DNA of 64,000 nt from Flavipsychrobacter sp. (GCA_041392855.1 JAWKLD010000001.1:482001-546000); one strand, 5' to 3'; numbered from the stretch's first letter, positions 1 through 8,619 are shown. Made by a program: numbers and translations. The notes: a model not told the origin generated them from the letters alone.

Positions 1-362
1 GCACCAGTACGGGTGGTATGAGTATGAAAAAATATGCCCGAATAGGGGATAGCCCTATTATTGGTGCAGGTACTTATGCAGACAATAATTCTTGTGGTGT
101 AAGTTGTACGGGATGGGGAGAATATTATATCCGTTTAGCATTGGCAAAAGCAGTATGCGATAGAGTAGAGCTGGCAGGAATGACCGTAGAGCAGGCCGCC
201 AAAGAAATGATTCATGATAAACTGGAGAAGCTGGGAGGAGATGGAGGCATTATAGCCTTAGATAAGCATGGCAATGTGTCTATAGAGTTTAATACTGTAG
301 GTATGCACCGTGCTTATATCAAATGGAACGGCGAAACAGAAGTAGCTATATATAAAGATTAA
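1..362 (+). CDS. iaaA: Isoaspartyl peptidase/L-asparaginase, C-terminal fragment (5' end outside window)
   Basis: The reading frame is open from base 3 to the TAA at 360-362, giving about 119 residues. They match the small (beta) subunit of the Ntn-hydrolase asparaginase family, which cleaves isoaspartyl dipeptides and asparagine. The visible landmarks are TSTGGM at the start, then RIGDSPIIGAGTYAD, a CGVSCTG stretch and a C-terminal GMHRAY. The nucleophilic threonine lies upstream and is not in the window. An internal ATG at 18 is not the true start, because the family signature begins before it. Next is an acyl-CoA carboxylase gene 70 bp downstream on the same strand. The family call is firm; substrate preference is not visible. 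Confidence 0.88.
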   Translation, partial: TSTGGMSMKKYARIGDSPIIGAGTYADNNSCGVSCTGWGEYYIRLALAKAVCDRVELAGMTVEQAAKEMIHDKLEKLGGDGGIIALDKHGNVSIEFNTVGMHRAYIKWNGETEVAIYKD

Positions 363-432
363 TAATAGCTATAGGTCAGTTTTTCATATTCGGGGCAGAT
401 ACAATTATATTTGCCAACAAATAATCCTAATA

Positions 433-2061
433 ATGAGCTTGGAAAGAAATAAAAATGATGATGAAATGCGTTTGGCAGTTAGTGAGTTGAAAAAACGTCA
501 TGCCAAAGTGAGTCAAGGTGGTGGCAAGAAATATATGGAAAAAAACAAGGCTAAAGGAAAGTTAGCTCCACGCGAACGTATAGCCTATTTGTTAGATAAA
601 GACAGCGAGTTTGTAGAGATAGGTTCTTTTGCGGGTTGGGATATGTATCCTGAATATGGTGGCTGCCCATCGGGTGGTACTGTGGCAGGTATAGGTTATG
701 TACATGGCCGCCAGTGTATGGTAGTAGCCAATGATAATACTGTAAAAGCAGGAGCTTGGTTCCCAATTACGGGTAAGAAAAACCTACGCATGCAAGAAAT
801 AGCTATGGAGAATCGTTTGCCTATTATCTACTTGGTAGATAGTGCAGGTGTATTCCTCCCAATGCAAGATGAGATATTTCCAGACAAAGAACATTTCGGA
901 CGCATCTTCCGCAACAATGCACAGATGAGTGCCATGGGCATTACACAGATAGCTGCGGTAATGGGTAGCTGTGTAGCAGGTGGTGCTTACTTGCCTATTA
1001 TGAGTGACGAGACACTGATGGTAGAAGGTAATGGTTCTATCTTCTTAGCAGGCCCCTATTTGGTAAAAGCAGCTATTGGTGAAGATGTAGATGCGCAGAC
1101 ATTAGGCGGTGCTAAAACACATAATGAGATCAGTGGTATTGCAGATTATAAATTTGATACAGAGGAAGAGTGTTTAGACCAAGTACGTCGCATTATGGAC
1201 AAGATAGGAGCACAGCCTAAAGCTGGATTTGATAGAGCAAAACCAGCACCTCCTAAAAGAGATCCTCAAGAAATATATGGCATACAAGCACACGATAATA
1301 GCAAGCCCTACGATGTAGTAGAGCTTATAGAGTGTATAGTAGATAATTCGGAGTTCGACCAGTTTAAAGAAGACTATGGTAAGACCATTGTTTGTGGCTA
1401 TGCACGTATTGATGGCTGGGCAGTAGGTATAGTAGCCAACCAGCGCAGCATTATCAAAAATGCAAAGAATGAAATGCAGATAGGTGGTGTTATCTATAAC
1501 GATAGTGCCGATAAAGCAGCTCGTTTTATACAAAACTGCAACCAGAAGAAAATACCGTTAGTGTTCTTACAAGATGTTACAGGCTTTATGGTAGGTAGCC
1601 GCAGTGAGCACTCTGGCATTATTAAAGATGGTGCGAAACTGGTAAATGCAGTGAGCAACTCCGTAGTGCCGAAAATTACCATTGTGATTGGTAACTCTTA
1701 TGGTGCGGGCAACTATGCGATGTGTGGTAAGGCTTATGACCCTCGCTTTATTTATGCGTGGCCTAATGCTAAGATAGCCGTAATGGGTGGTGCGCAAGCA
1801 GCTAAGACCTTATTACAAATACAAGTAGCTTCTCTAAAAGCAAAAGGGGAAGAAATAGCACCGGAGAAAGAAGCCGAAATGCTTAAACAAATTACAGACA
1901 AGTATAATGAGCAAACAACGGCTTACTATGCTGCGGCACGTCTATGGGTAGATGATATCATAGACCCGATAGATACACGCAAGGTAATTAGTGAAGGTAT
2001 TAATGCTGCTAATCACAACCCTGAGATAAAAGAATTTAAAACAGGGGTGTTTCAAGTGTAA
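433..2061 (+). CDS. Acyl-CoA carboxylase, carboxyltransferase (beta) subunit; methylcrotonyl-CoA type most likely
   Basis: The 542-residue protein has the full length of biotin-dependent carboxyltransferase beta chains (PccB/MccB group). This subunit moves carboxyl from carboxybiotin onto an acyl-CoA. The N-terminal half has CPSGGTVAGIG, LVDSAGVFLP and the oxyanion-hole glycines in SCVAGGAYLP. The C-terminal half has QDVTGFMVGS, GIIKDGAKLV and SYGAGNYAM. The GSIFLAGPYLVKAA segment resembles methylcrotonyl-CoA carboxylase more than propionyl-CoA carboxylase, which suggests leucine breakdown; this is inference. No biotin carboxylase or biotin carrier gene lies nearby, so the alpha chain is encoded elsewhere. 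A strong terminator follows. Confidence 0.9.
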   Translation: MSLERNKNDDEMRLAVSELKKRHAKVSQGGGKKYMEKNKAKGKLAPRERIAYLLDKDSEFVEIGSFAGWDMYPEYGGCPSGGTVAGIGYVHGRQCMVVANDNTVKAGAWFPITGKKNLRMQEIAMENRLPIIYLVDSAGVFLPMQDEIFPDKEHFGRIFRNNAQMSAMGITQIAAVMGSCVAGGAYLPIMSDETLMVEGNGSIFLAGPYLVKAAIGEDVDAQTLGGAKTHNEISGIADYKFDTEEECLDQVRRIMDKIGAQPKAGFDRAKPAPPKRDPQEIYGIQAHDNSKPYDVVELIECIVDNSEFDQFKEDYGKTIVCGYARIDGWAVGIVANQRSIIKNAKNEMQIGGVIYNDSADKAARFIQNCNQKKIPLVFLQDVTGFMVGSRSEHSGIIKDGAKLVNAVSNSVVPKITIVIGNSYGAGNYAMCGKAYDPRFIYAWPNAKIAVMGGAQAAKTLLQIQVASLKAKGEEIAPEKEAEMLKQITDKYNEQTTAYYAAARLWVDDIIDPIDTRKVISEGINAANHNPEIKEFKTGVFQV

Positions 2062-2080
2062 AAGACATTGGTTGAATAGT

Positions 2081-2110
2081 AAAAGAGCCTCATTATGAGG
2101 CTCTTTTTTT
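2081..2110 (+). terminator. Rho-independent terminator after the carboxylase gene
   Basis: A perfect stem (AAAAGAGCCTCA paired with TGAGGCTCTTTT) with a TTA loop runs into a T tract ending at 2110. It lies 20 bp after the carboxylase stop. Confidence 0.9.
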
Positions 2111-2175
2111 GTAATGATATATTAGTGTTTCCGTCTACACAATAAACAAATAGCCTCAAAAGTTTATAGTGTAGT

Positions 2176-2769
2176 ATGGTAAGGTGGTACGTAACATTTC
2201 TGATACTATGTTCTTCGGTAGCAGTTTCGGCACAAGATATTGTGCTCCGTAATTTCGATGTGTTTTCAGACGGTACACATGTGCAGGTAAAGTGGACGAT
2301 AGAAAAAGGCTCTATCTGTAACGGTACTAAAATCTATAGGTCAGAAAACGGGATAGATTATAAAGAAATTGGTTTCATAGATGGGATATGTGGCAGTAGT
2401 ACAGAGCCTGTAGGGTATGAGTTTACCGATACTAACCCCATTGCCAATAAGAAGTCTTACTACAAGCTAAGGCTGGGTTTGATTCAGTTCACCTCCGCTA
2501 GAGAGATGTTTTTCTTGGATGCCAGTGCTGCTTATACATTATTCCCCAACCCTAGTAAGTACACCGCTAATATTCTCTACAATAGTAATGGACAAAAACA
2601 CGATTTTCAGCTCTTCGACCTTTCGGGTAGGCGCGTGGTAAACTTAGATGGCGTTTCAGGCAATGAAATAAAACTACATAGAGGGGCACTACCCGCAGGG
2701 CTCTACCTTTTAGTATTACAGTCAGCACAGGGGCAAACAACTACAGGTAAACTGCTGTTTGTTGACTAA
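2176..2769 (+). CDS. Exported protein with type IX secretion C-terminal sorting domain
   Basis: The 197-residue protein begins with a signal peptide (about residues 1-19, ending VSAQ). Its last ~75 residues form a type A T9SS sorting domain: YTLFPNPSKYTANI, then FQLFDLSGRRV, then LPAGLYLLVLQ and a final GKLLFVD. The middle looks like a small beta-sandwich seen in Bacteroidota secreted proteins (VQVKWTIEKGSICNGTKIYR). It should cross the outer membrane through the Por/gliding secretion system and be released or surface-anchored. No catalytic domain is visible, so its role is unknown. It stands alone between a terminator and the next gene. Confidence 0.85.
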   Translation: MVRWYVTFLILCSSVAVSAQDIVLRNFDVFSDGTHVQVKWTIEKGSICNGTKIYRSENGIDYKEIGFIDGICGSSTEPVGYEFTDTNPIANKKSYYKLRLGLIQFTSAREMFFLDASAAYTLFPNPSKYTANILYNSNGQKHDFQLFDLSGRRVVNLDGVSGNEIKLHRGALPAGLYLLVLQSAQGQTTTGKLLFVD

Positions 2770-2853
2770 TGGTGAGCATACTCTTTATTAAAACCTAACA
2801 TTTTAGTTAAATACTACATTTTTTGAGTTTTTACCTGTTATTTTGATGCTGTA

Positions 2854-3627
2854 ATGATTGAAGTAAAAAACATACATAAAAGTTTTGGTGATAAAGTAGT
2901 GCTGGATGATGTTAGCTCTACTATGGAGCCAGGTAAAACCAACCTGATCATCGGTACTAGTGGTAGCGGTAAAACGGTCTTTATCAAATGTATGATAGGT
3001 TTGATGAAGCCTGAGAAAGGACAGGTACTGTATGAAGGTAAGGACTTGGTGACAATGGACGAGGCTGACCTTAAAGAGGTAAGAATGCAAATAGGTATGC
3101 TATTTCAAGGCGGTGCTCTATTTGACAGTATGACTGTGGCAGATAATGTGCGTTTCCCTTTAGATATGTTTACAAGAGATACCAGAGCTGATAAGAAAAA
3201 GCGAGTGAATGAGGTATTGGCTAGGGTTAATTTGGAAGGTGCGAATCATAAATATCCATCAGAAATAAGTGGAGGTATGCAGAAAAGGGTAGCGTTGGCC
3301 AGAGCTATTGTATTGAACCCTAAGTATTTATTTTGCGATGAACCTAACTCGGGTTTAGATCCTAAGACCTCCTTGGTTATTGACAGGCTGATAATGGATT
3401 TGACCAAGGAATATAATACAACAACCGTTATTAACACTCACGATATGAATACGGTTATGGAAAGTGGGGATCATATTTTATACCTGAATCAAGGTAAAAA
3501 AAGCTGGGAAGGTTCTAATAAGGACATTATTTTCAGTGAAGACAAGAATTTGAACGATTTCATTTTTGCCTCAGACTTCCTTAGAAAGGCAAAAGAAATG
3601 AGCAAAGTAGAGGAGAAAAGACCTTAA
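2854..3627 (+). CDS. ABC transporter ATP-binding protein, MlaF/Ttg2A-like
   Basis: This 257-residue ATPase is of the type that drives MCE/Mla phospholipid transport at the inner membrane. Walker A is GTSGSGKT (34-41), the Q-loop glutamine is near 85, the signature is ISGGMQKRVALARA (138-151) and Walker B is YLFCDEP (158-164), followed by SGLDP. The GGM-Q signature and FQGGALFDSMTV segment are typical of MlaF. The usual MlaE permease and MlaD MCE protein are missing on both sides, so it is an orphan here. All ATPase motifs are intact. The substrate assignment follows from the family alone. Confidence 0.85.
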   Translation: MIEVKNIHKSFGDKVVLDDVSSTMEPGKTNLIIGTSGSGKTVFIKCMIGLMKPEKGQVLYEGKDLVTMDEADLKEVRMQIGMLFQGGALFDSMTVADNVRFPLDMFTRDTRADKKKRVNEVLARVNLEGANHKYPSEISGGMQKRVALARAIVLNPKYLFCDEPNSGLDPKTSLVIDRLIMDLTKEYNTTTVINTHDMNTVMESGDHILYLNQGKKSWEGSNKDIIFSEDKNLNDFIFASDFLRKAKEMSKVEEKRP

Positions 3628-3635
3628 AAAAAGAA

Positions 3636-3654
3636 AGCCGGTTGAAACCGGCCT
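3636..3654. terminator. Possible terminator hairpin
   Basis: GCCGGT-TGAA-ACCGGC forms a compact GC stem just after the MlaF-like gene. On the plus strand no T run follows. On the minus strand a T tract does follow, but no minus-strand gene ends here, so the function is uncertain. Confidence 0.4.
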
Positions 3655-3826
3655 TCGAAATCTAGAATTGATTACCCATTACAAATTTTCTATGCTGAAA
3701 TATGCTTCATATTTATAGTTTGCATATTTATAGTTCGTCTTGTGATTGTATAGACTAAGAATTAATAAAAAGGGTTGGGGGAAAACGAAAAAAAATATTC
3801 TATCACATATAATTATTCATATTAGG

Positions 3827-3858
3827 TTTGGTTTTGGCGGTATTTACCTTAATTTTGC
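3827..3858 (+). promoter_or_regulatory. Bacteroidota-type promoter of sucD
   Basis: TTTG at 3827-3830 and TAATTTTG at 3850-3857 are separated by 19 bp, an exact fit to the TTTG-N19-TAnnTTTG consensus used by the Bacteroidota primary sigma factor. It lies 37 bp before the sucD start codon. Confidence 0.8.
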
Positions 3859-3894
3859 CGCGATATTTTAAGCAGATTAAAGATATATTAGCTC

Positions 3895-4776
3895 ATGGCT
3901 GTTTTAGTAAATAAAGATTCTAAAGTCATTGTACAAGGCTTTACTGGTACAGAAGGTACATTCCACGCTGGTCAGATGATTGAATATGGTACTAACGTTG
4001 TAGGTGGTGTTACTCCTGGTAAAGGAGGTTCTACTCACTTAGATCGTCCTGTATTCAACACAGTACAAAACGCTGTAAATGAGACAGGTGCAGACGTTTC
4101 TATCATTTTTGTACCACCGGCTTTTGCTGCTGATGCTATTATGGAAGCTGCTGACGCTGGTATCAAGGTGATCATTTGTATCACAGAAGGTATTCCTGTA
4201 CAGGATATGGTGAAGGCTCGTGCTTATATCAATGGTAAGGATTGTCGTTTGATAGGTCCTAACTGTCCTGGTGTTATCACTGCTGATGAGGCGAAAGTGG
4301 GTATCATGCCTGGTTTTGTATTCAAAAAAGGTCGTATCGGTGTTGTTTCTAAGTCAGGTACTTTGACTTATGAGGCTGCTGATCAAGTAGTTAAGGCAGG
4401 TATGGGTGTTTCTACTGCAATTGGTATCGGTGGAGACCCAATTATTGGTACTACTACACAAGAAGCTGTTGAATTATTAATGAACGATCCTGAAACGGAT
4501 GGTATCATTATGATAGGTGAGATAGGTGGTAGCATGGAAGCTGATGCTGCTAAGTGGTTGAAAGACAACATGAGAAAACCAGTTGTAGGTTTCATTGCTG
4601 GTCAAACTGCGCCTCCGGGTCGTCGTATGGGTCACGCAGGTGCTATCGTTGGTGGTGCTGATGATACTGCTGCTGCAAAAATGAAGATTATGGGTGAGTG
4701 TGGTATTCACGTTGTTGCTAGTCCTGCCGATATAGGTAAAACTATGGCAGAGGCGTTAAGCAAAGTGACTGCATAA
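3895..4776 (+). CDS. sucD: Succinyl-CoA synthetase (ADP/GDP-forming), alpha subunit
   Basis: This 293-residue TCA-cycle subunit binds CoA and carries the phosphohistidine that links succinyl-CoA cleavage to NTP formation. The CoA-binding N terminus shows VQGFTGTEGTFH. The PNCPGVI and SKSGTLTYE segments follow, and the active-site histidine is H247 in RRMGHAGAIVGG. Length is standard. sucC is not adjacent, so the two subunits are unlinked here. A consensus promoter sits immediately upstream and a bidirectional terminator immediately downstream, so it is a single-gene transcription unit. Confidence 0.96.
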   Translation: MAVLVNKDSKVIVQGFTGTEGTFHAGQMIEYGTNVVGGVTPGKGGSTHLDRPVFNTVQNAVNETGADVSIIFVPPAFAADAIMEAADAGIKVIICITEGIPVQDMVKARAYINGKDCRLIGPNCPGVITADEAKVGIMPGFVFKKGRIGVVSKSGTLTYEAADQVVKAGMGVSTAIGIGGDPIIGTTTQEAVELLMNDPETDGIIMIGEIGGSMEADAAKWLKDNMRKPVVGFIAGQTAPPGRRMGHAGAIVGGADDTAAAKMKIMGECGIHVVASPADIGKTMAEALSKVTA

Positions 4777-4799
4777 TTGCACTTATTTAAGATATAATG

Positions 4800-4826
4800 T
4801 AAAGGCTACCAAATGGTAGCCTTTTC
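4800..4826. terminator. Terminator between convergent sucD and paiB-like genes
   Basis: The AAGGCTACC stem pairs with GGTAGCCTT around an AAAT loop, followed by TTTTCTTAT on the plus strand and preceded by A residues that give T's on the minus strand. It abuts the end of the convergent gene at 4827 and can serve both. Confidence 0.8.
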
Positions 4827-5456
4827 TTATTGGAATAATTTTGATTTCCTTTCCTTCATCTTTTGGGCTATTTCCAGTTCGCCGTGTTTGCCAATTCTTT
4901 CCAAATGTTGGATGATATTATCATAGCTCTGCTCATCTCTGTTTTGGCTGAGTTTGAAGGTGGCATTTAGCTCTGTTACTACTATTTTAAACCCTTCTAT
5001 AGCTTTTACATGCTTCTGGATGTATTCTGTTGGTATATCGCGCATGAATTGAGGATTAGGTTGATGTTCCTCGTGCTTGTCTGTCGTTTCTTGAAGTATG
5101 CTTATGGTTTCCTCTTCACTCAGTACCTCCATTTTGCCTTTGGCTTGTACAGTCATATAGTTCCAAGTAGCGCCTTCACCCTTGTGTGTATACCAGCTGG
5201 AACTTACATAACAGTGTGCCCCAGTGAAGAGTACTAAGGCATTAGGGTTGTCTAAGAAAGCTTTATGATGGTCTGTCTTTTTCATCATATGCCCACGAAG
5301 CGTTATCTGATCTTCTTTTTCAGTTATTAATAGTGGTATTTGTGTGGCAACTGGTTCGTTATTAGCACAGCCTGTAAGCATGGCAAAAGGGTGCTCTTGC
5401 ATGAACTGTAGTATAGTGGCGGTATCCTTTTCGGAAAAATAAGGCATTTGATACAT
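4827..5456 (-). CDS. PaiB-like FMN-binding split-barrel protein
   Basis: This 209-residue protein matches the PaiB family (FMN-binding negative transcriptional regulator by name; flavin-binding fold). Family landmarks are an N-terminal YFSEKD, a CYVSSSWYT motif (82-90), ATWNY (96-100) and a C-terminal FKLSQNR. PaiB was first described as a repressor of protease genes in Bacillus, but most homologues are simply FMN-binding proteins, so a regulatory role is not assured. No paiA-like acetyltransferase lies nearby. It is transcribed divergently from anmK across 49 bp. Confidence 0.85.
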   Translation of the reverse strand: MYQMPYFSEKDTATILQFMQEHPFAMLTGCANNEPVATQIPLLITEKEDQITLRGHMMKKTDHHKAFLDNPNALVLFTGAHCYVSSSWYTHKGEGATWNYMTVQAKGKMEVLSEEETISILQETTDKHEEHQPNPQFMRDIPTEYIQKHVKAIEGFKIVVTELNATFKLSQNRDEQSYDNIIQHLERIGKHGELEIAQKMKERKSKLFQ

Positions 5457-5505
5457 GAGCTAAATTTCGTAAAAAATTACTTCCTCGTTTATATATTTTT
5501 GCAGC

Positions 5506-6594
5506 ATGATTTATAAAGCAATAGGATTAATGTCTGGCAGCTCGCTAGACGGGTTGGATATAGCCTTTGTACGATTTGAAGAGATAGGCAGCAAATGGAG
5601 TTATGAAATATTACAAGTTGAGTGTGTTCCTTATACAGAGGAGTGGACAGAACGGTTGAAGAACGCAACTAATACTACAGTACCTGAATATATAAGACTA
5701 CATACCGAATACGGGAGACTATTGGGTAATGCGGTGCAAGACTTTATCAATAAACATGAAATAGACCACCAAGTACAACTAATCGGCTCGCATGGGCATA
5801 CCATATTGCACGAACCACAAAACAATACCTCTTGCCAAATAGGAGAGGGGGCTAGTATAGCAGCGATAACAGGGCTGCCTGTGGTGAGCGATCTGCGCAA
5901 TCTTGACGTAGCCCTGGGCGGACAAGGAGCACCGATAGTGCCTATAGGCGACCAGCTATTGTACGGTGCTTACGATTATTTACTGAACATAGGGGGCATT
6001 GCTAATATAACCGTCCCTAATGGAGATAAGTCCTTAGCATTTGATGTGTGTACAGCCAACCAAGCACTCAACGCTATAGCACAAACTGTAGGTAAAGACT
6101 ATGACGAAGGTGGCGAACTAGCACGTAGCGGTGAGGTAATAACAGAACTATTATCAGAGTTGAAAAAAGAAGGGTACTACCAGCTAGCAGCACCAAAATC
6201 GTTGAGTAATGAAAAGGCTAAAGACTTGGTACTGCCCAAACTGCTGAATAGCGGATATGAAGCAAAAGACCTCCTACGTACAATGGTGCAGCTAATAGCA
6301 GATGAAGTAGCGGCTTCCATCAATAAATACCCTGCTGATAAAGAGAACGCCATGTTATTGGTAACAGGTGGCGGTGCACACAATAGCTTTTTGATGGAAC
6401 AGATACAGGCGCAACTTACTAATGTAACTCTACAAGTGCCTGATGCTAATACGGTGAACTATAAGGAAGCTATAGTGATGGCTCTAATAGGGGTGCTACG
6501 TTGGAGAGAAGAAACCAATGTGCTTAGTGAAGTGACAGGTGCAAGCAGAGATAGTATAAGCGGTGCATTATGGATGGGGCATAGCTATAGCTAG
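5506..6594 (+). CDS. anmK: Anhydro-N-acetylmuramic acid kinase
   Basis: This cytoplasmic enzyme opens and phosphorylates 1,6-anhydro-MurNAc, producing MurNAc-6-P in cell-wall recycling. The 362 residues carry the family nucleotide-binding start GLMSGSSLDGLD (7-18), SHGHTI, the catalytic-region VVSDLRNLDVALGGQGAP, LNIGGIANIT and a late VTGGGAHN. A TATTTTTG box at 5494-5501 is only 4 bp before the ATG, so the leader would be very short if this is the real -7 element. Its TAG stop shares the palindrome CTAG with the convergent gene's stop. Confidence 0.95.
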   Translation: MIYKAIGLMSGSSLDGLDIAFVRFEEIGSKWSYEILQVECVPYTEEWTERLKNATNTTVPEYIRLHTEYGRLLGNAVQDFINKHEIDHQVQLIGSHGHTILHEPQNNTSCQIGEGASIAAITGLPVVSDLRNLDVALGGQGAPIVPIGDQLLYGAYDYLLNIGGIANITVPNGDKSLAFDVCTANQALNAIAQTVGKDYDEGGELARSGEVITELLSELKKEGYYQLAAPKSLSNEKAKDLVLPKLLNSGYEAKDLLRTMVQLIADEVAASINKYPADKENAMLLVTGGGAHNSFLMEQIQAQLTNVTLQVPDANTVNYKEAIVMALIGVLRWREETNVLSEVTGASRDSISGALWMGHSYS

Positions 6595-7406
6595 TGTGCC
6601 ATTTTGTTTATTTTATCACCACTAATGGTTTTATTCATAGGGCTGGGGTTGAGTGTATCAATTAGAGGTCTATTGTCTACGAGATTTGTATCTTCTTCGA
6701 CAGGTTCTATTGTTGTTATTTTAACAACGCCTCCCGTATGTATGATAATATTATCAAGCTGTTCTTTTGGTAATAGTTTTAGTGTAATGATAATAGGTTC
6801 TGAAGTTGATCGGACTTCAATTGCAGTATTACAAAAGCCAACGTAGCTTATTTTTAGGGATGTTTTGTTAGTTACAGACTTTGCATCTATCAAGAAATCG
6901 CCATCATAATTAGTAACCGTCCCTCCTATTATTATTCCATCTTTTATTAATTGTACACTTGCATTAATTATAGGCTCTCCATGTTCATCTACCACTTTCC
7001 CTTTTATAATGGTGGTGTCACTATTGTTGGTAGTACTATCTTCTTGAGGTTTGTCTAGAAGGCTATATTCTATCAAAGGAGCTTTAGCAAAGCTGTATAC
7101 TTCTGCTGTGCTTATGATGGCTAGTGTTAAGCCAACAGCTATGGCAATACGGTAGAGCCTACTATGTGGCTGTGGTGGTATGTGTATTGCACGGTTGAGT
7201 TGTGTATTACGAAAACGCCCACAAACTTTCTCGTCTTTATGTGCACGTAGATAATTGTACAGTTGATGGTCGTTAAAGCCAGTAAAGTCTACCACACATT
7301 TTTGGCAAGCATTACAAAATCGTCCTTGCTCTTGTGGTGTCATTTTGTTCCAGTCCTCACTACAAGGTTGGGGTATGGATATTTGTATGGGTTTATGCTT
7401 TTTCAT
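6591..7406 (-). CDS. Membrane protein with Cys-rich N-terminal domain and carboxypeptidase-regulatory-like domain
   Basis: The 271-residue protein has three parts. Residues ~12-65 are a small Cys-rich module (PQPCSEDW, then GRFCNACQKCVVDFT and VCGRF) found at the N terminus of many Bacteroidota proteins, probably metal-binding and cytoplasmic. A single membrane segment lies near 86-105. The outer part begins with a CarboxypepD_reg-like/CNA-B-type fold (IIKGKVVDEHGEPIINASV, with the DGDF turn). The last ~50 residues are acidic and low-complexity. It is translationally coupled to the upstream gene by TAATG. The role is unknown; similar domains serve in surface structures and TonB-linked signalling. 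Confidence 0.75.
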   Translation of the reverse strand: MKKHKPIQISIPQPCSEDWNKMTPQEQGRFCNACQKCVVDFTGFNDHQLYNYLRAHKDEKVCGRFRNTQLNRAIHIPPQPHSRLYRIAIAVGLTLAIISTAEVYSFAKAPLIEYSLLDKPQEDSTTNNSDTTIIKGKVVDEHGEPIINASVQLIKDGIIIGGTVTNYDGDFLIDAKSVTNKTSLKISYVGFCNTAIEVRSTSEPIIITLKLLPKEQLDNIIIHTGGVVKITTIEPVEEDTNLVDNRPLIDTLNPSPMNKTISGDKINKMAH

Positions 7407-7930
7407 TAGTGTGCTAAAATTACTTTGCAGTCAGTATCTAAATATAAAAACCTGTTTTTGTGGTTGGATATCATTTTGTCCATCTGAAATTCTATTATCT
7501 CATCGGTAGAAATATGTGTGTCAAAACTTTCGCTGCTCCTTCTTTCCCTATCTATAAATATCAAGGGGGCATCATATATACATACCATATCTGCTTGGTA
7601 ATTAGAATCTACTTCTAGTTGAATTGTATTTACTATTGTGTCTCTATCAAGTTGTATCCCTCTAATGAAATGTGTTTTACTACCAATGTATTTGTGTATA
7701 ATAGTACCAACTTCCTTTCGATATCCTATTTTGATTTGATAATTACCATCATAATCAGTTACTGTCTCTGCTATCACGGTACTATCTACTGAGATTTGTA
7801 CAGTAGCACTTATAGCAGGCGCTCCTTTTTCATCAATTACTTGACCAGTAATAGTTATACTATTGGTAATATTTTGTGCAAAGGAAACTTGCACAGCAAA
7901 TAGGAGTAGTATAGGTAAAAGGTATTTCAT
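7406..7930 (-). CDS. Exported carboxypeptidase-regulatory-like domain protein
   Basis: The 174-residue protein has a signal peptide (1-18, ending VSFA-Q). A CarboxypepD_reg-like beta-sandwich follows (ITGQVIDEKGAPAISATVQI, then DYDGNYQIKIG). The C-terminal ~70 residues are unlike known domains. It is the first gene of a two-gene unit; its stop overlaps the next start by one base (TAATG), which indicates coupled translation. The repeated domain suggests that both genes work on the same surface or periplasmic process, which cannot be named from sequence. Confidence 0.75.
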   Translation of the reverse strand: MKYLLPILLLFAVQVSFAQNITNSITITGQVIDEKGAPAISATVQISVDSTVIAETVTDYDGNYQIKIGYRKEVGTIIHKYIGSKTHFIRGIQLDRDTIVNTIQLEVDSNYQADMVCIYDAPLIFIDRERRSSESFDTHISTDEIIEFQMDKMISNHKNRFLYLDTDCKVILAH

Positions 7931-7992
7931 GCACCTACAAGTTAATACTCTTGTAGGATGTTATTGCCACAGAAGTTCCATAAAACAGTAAA

Positions 7993-8063
7993 GTCATTTC
8001 GAACGAAGAGAGAAATCTCTAAACAACATAAGTAAATTTCTCACCACTTTGTGGTTCGAAATA
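7993..8063. repeat. Family A intergenic repeat (copy A1)
   Basis: The element starts GTCATTTCGAACGAAGAGAG, contains AATTTCTCACC, and ends GGTTCGAAATAC, so its ends form an imperfect inverted repeat. Close relatives occur at 43701-43792, 48330-48404, 49053-49127 and 51121-51193. It lies in the noncoding gap between two minus-strand genes; nothing else is seen in that gap. Confidence 0.75.
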
Positions 8064-8089
8064 CTGATTTAGATAATCTGTTATTTCAA

Positions 8090-8449
8090 CTAATACTGCC
8101 CAGTGCCTAAGAGTACAAGCGTACAGGCTTCTTGTGCTTGTATGCCTTCTTTTTCCAGTAGGGCTATTAGCTCGTCATTCTCTGTGCCGGGGTTGAATAT
8201 CACACGCTTGGGGTGTAGCGACAATATGTAGTCGTAGTAAGGTTGCTGATTGGTAGGGTTGAGGTATAGTGTTACCGTGTCTACATCTTCAATCTGTGGA
8301 GTACCTATCAGAAAATCTATATCTGCTACCATACCTTCTTTTCTACCAATAGCGACCACAGGATGGTTGTTGGCCACTAGTTTATTGATGGCTAAATAAC
8401 TATATCTCGCGGGGTTGGTCGATGCACCTAATACTACTGTCTTCTTCAT
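8090..8449 (-). CDS. CoA-binding domain protein (YccU type)
   Basis: This 119-residue single-domain Rossmann-like protein matches the CoA_binding_2 family. It shows TVVLGASTNPARYSYLA at the start, PVVAIGRKEG, YLNPTNQQPYYDYIL, and PKRVIFNPGTEN near residue 85. The fold resembles the nucleotide-binding part of succinyl-CoA synthetase alpha. Homologues bind CoA, but their physiological role is unsettled. It is divergent from the thiolase gene, and the shared 170-bp intergenic region contains a perfect palindrome. Confidence 0.85.
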   Translation of the reverse strand: MKKTVVLGASTNPARYSYLAINKLVANNHPVVAIGRKEGMVADIDFLIGTPQIEDVDTVTLYLNPTNQQPYYDYILSLHPKRVIFNPGTENDELIALLEKEGIQAQEACTLVLLGTGQY

Positions 8450-8492
8450 GGTGTAAAGTTACATACAGTATCATGTAGTTGAATAATGGCAG

Positions 8493-8509
8493 TATAATGA
8501 TTCATTATA
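8493..8509. promoter_or_regulatory. Perfect 17-bp palindrome between divergent genes
   Basis: TATAATGA-T-TCATTATA is an uninterrupted palindrome. It sits 44 bp upstream of the CoA-binding protein gene and 111 bp upstream of the thiolase gene. Its position suggests an operator, but no cognate regulator is adjacent. Confidence 0.45.
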
Positions 8510-8619
8510 GTTTGCTTTATGATGCTAAGGGTTACTAGCCATATTATTTTCACCTTTCCTTCACATGCTTCTGCAATAGATTGTTTAACTTTAGTAAGGC
8601 ACAATAAATAAGCAATACT

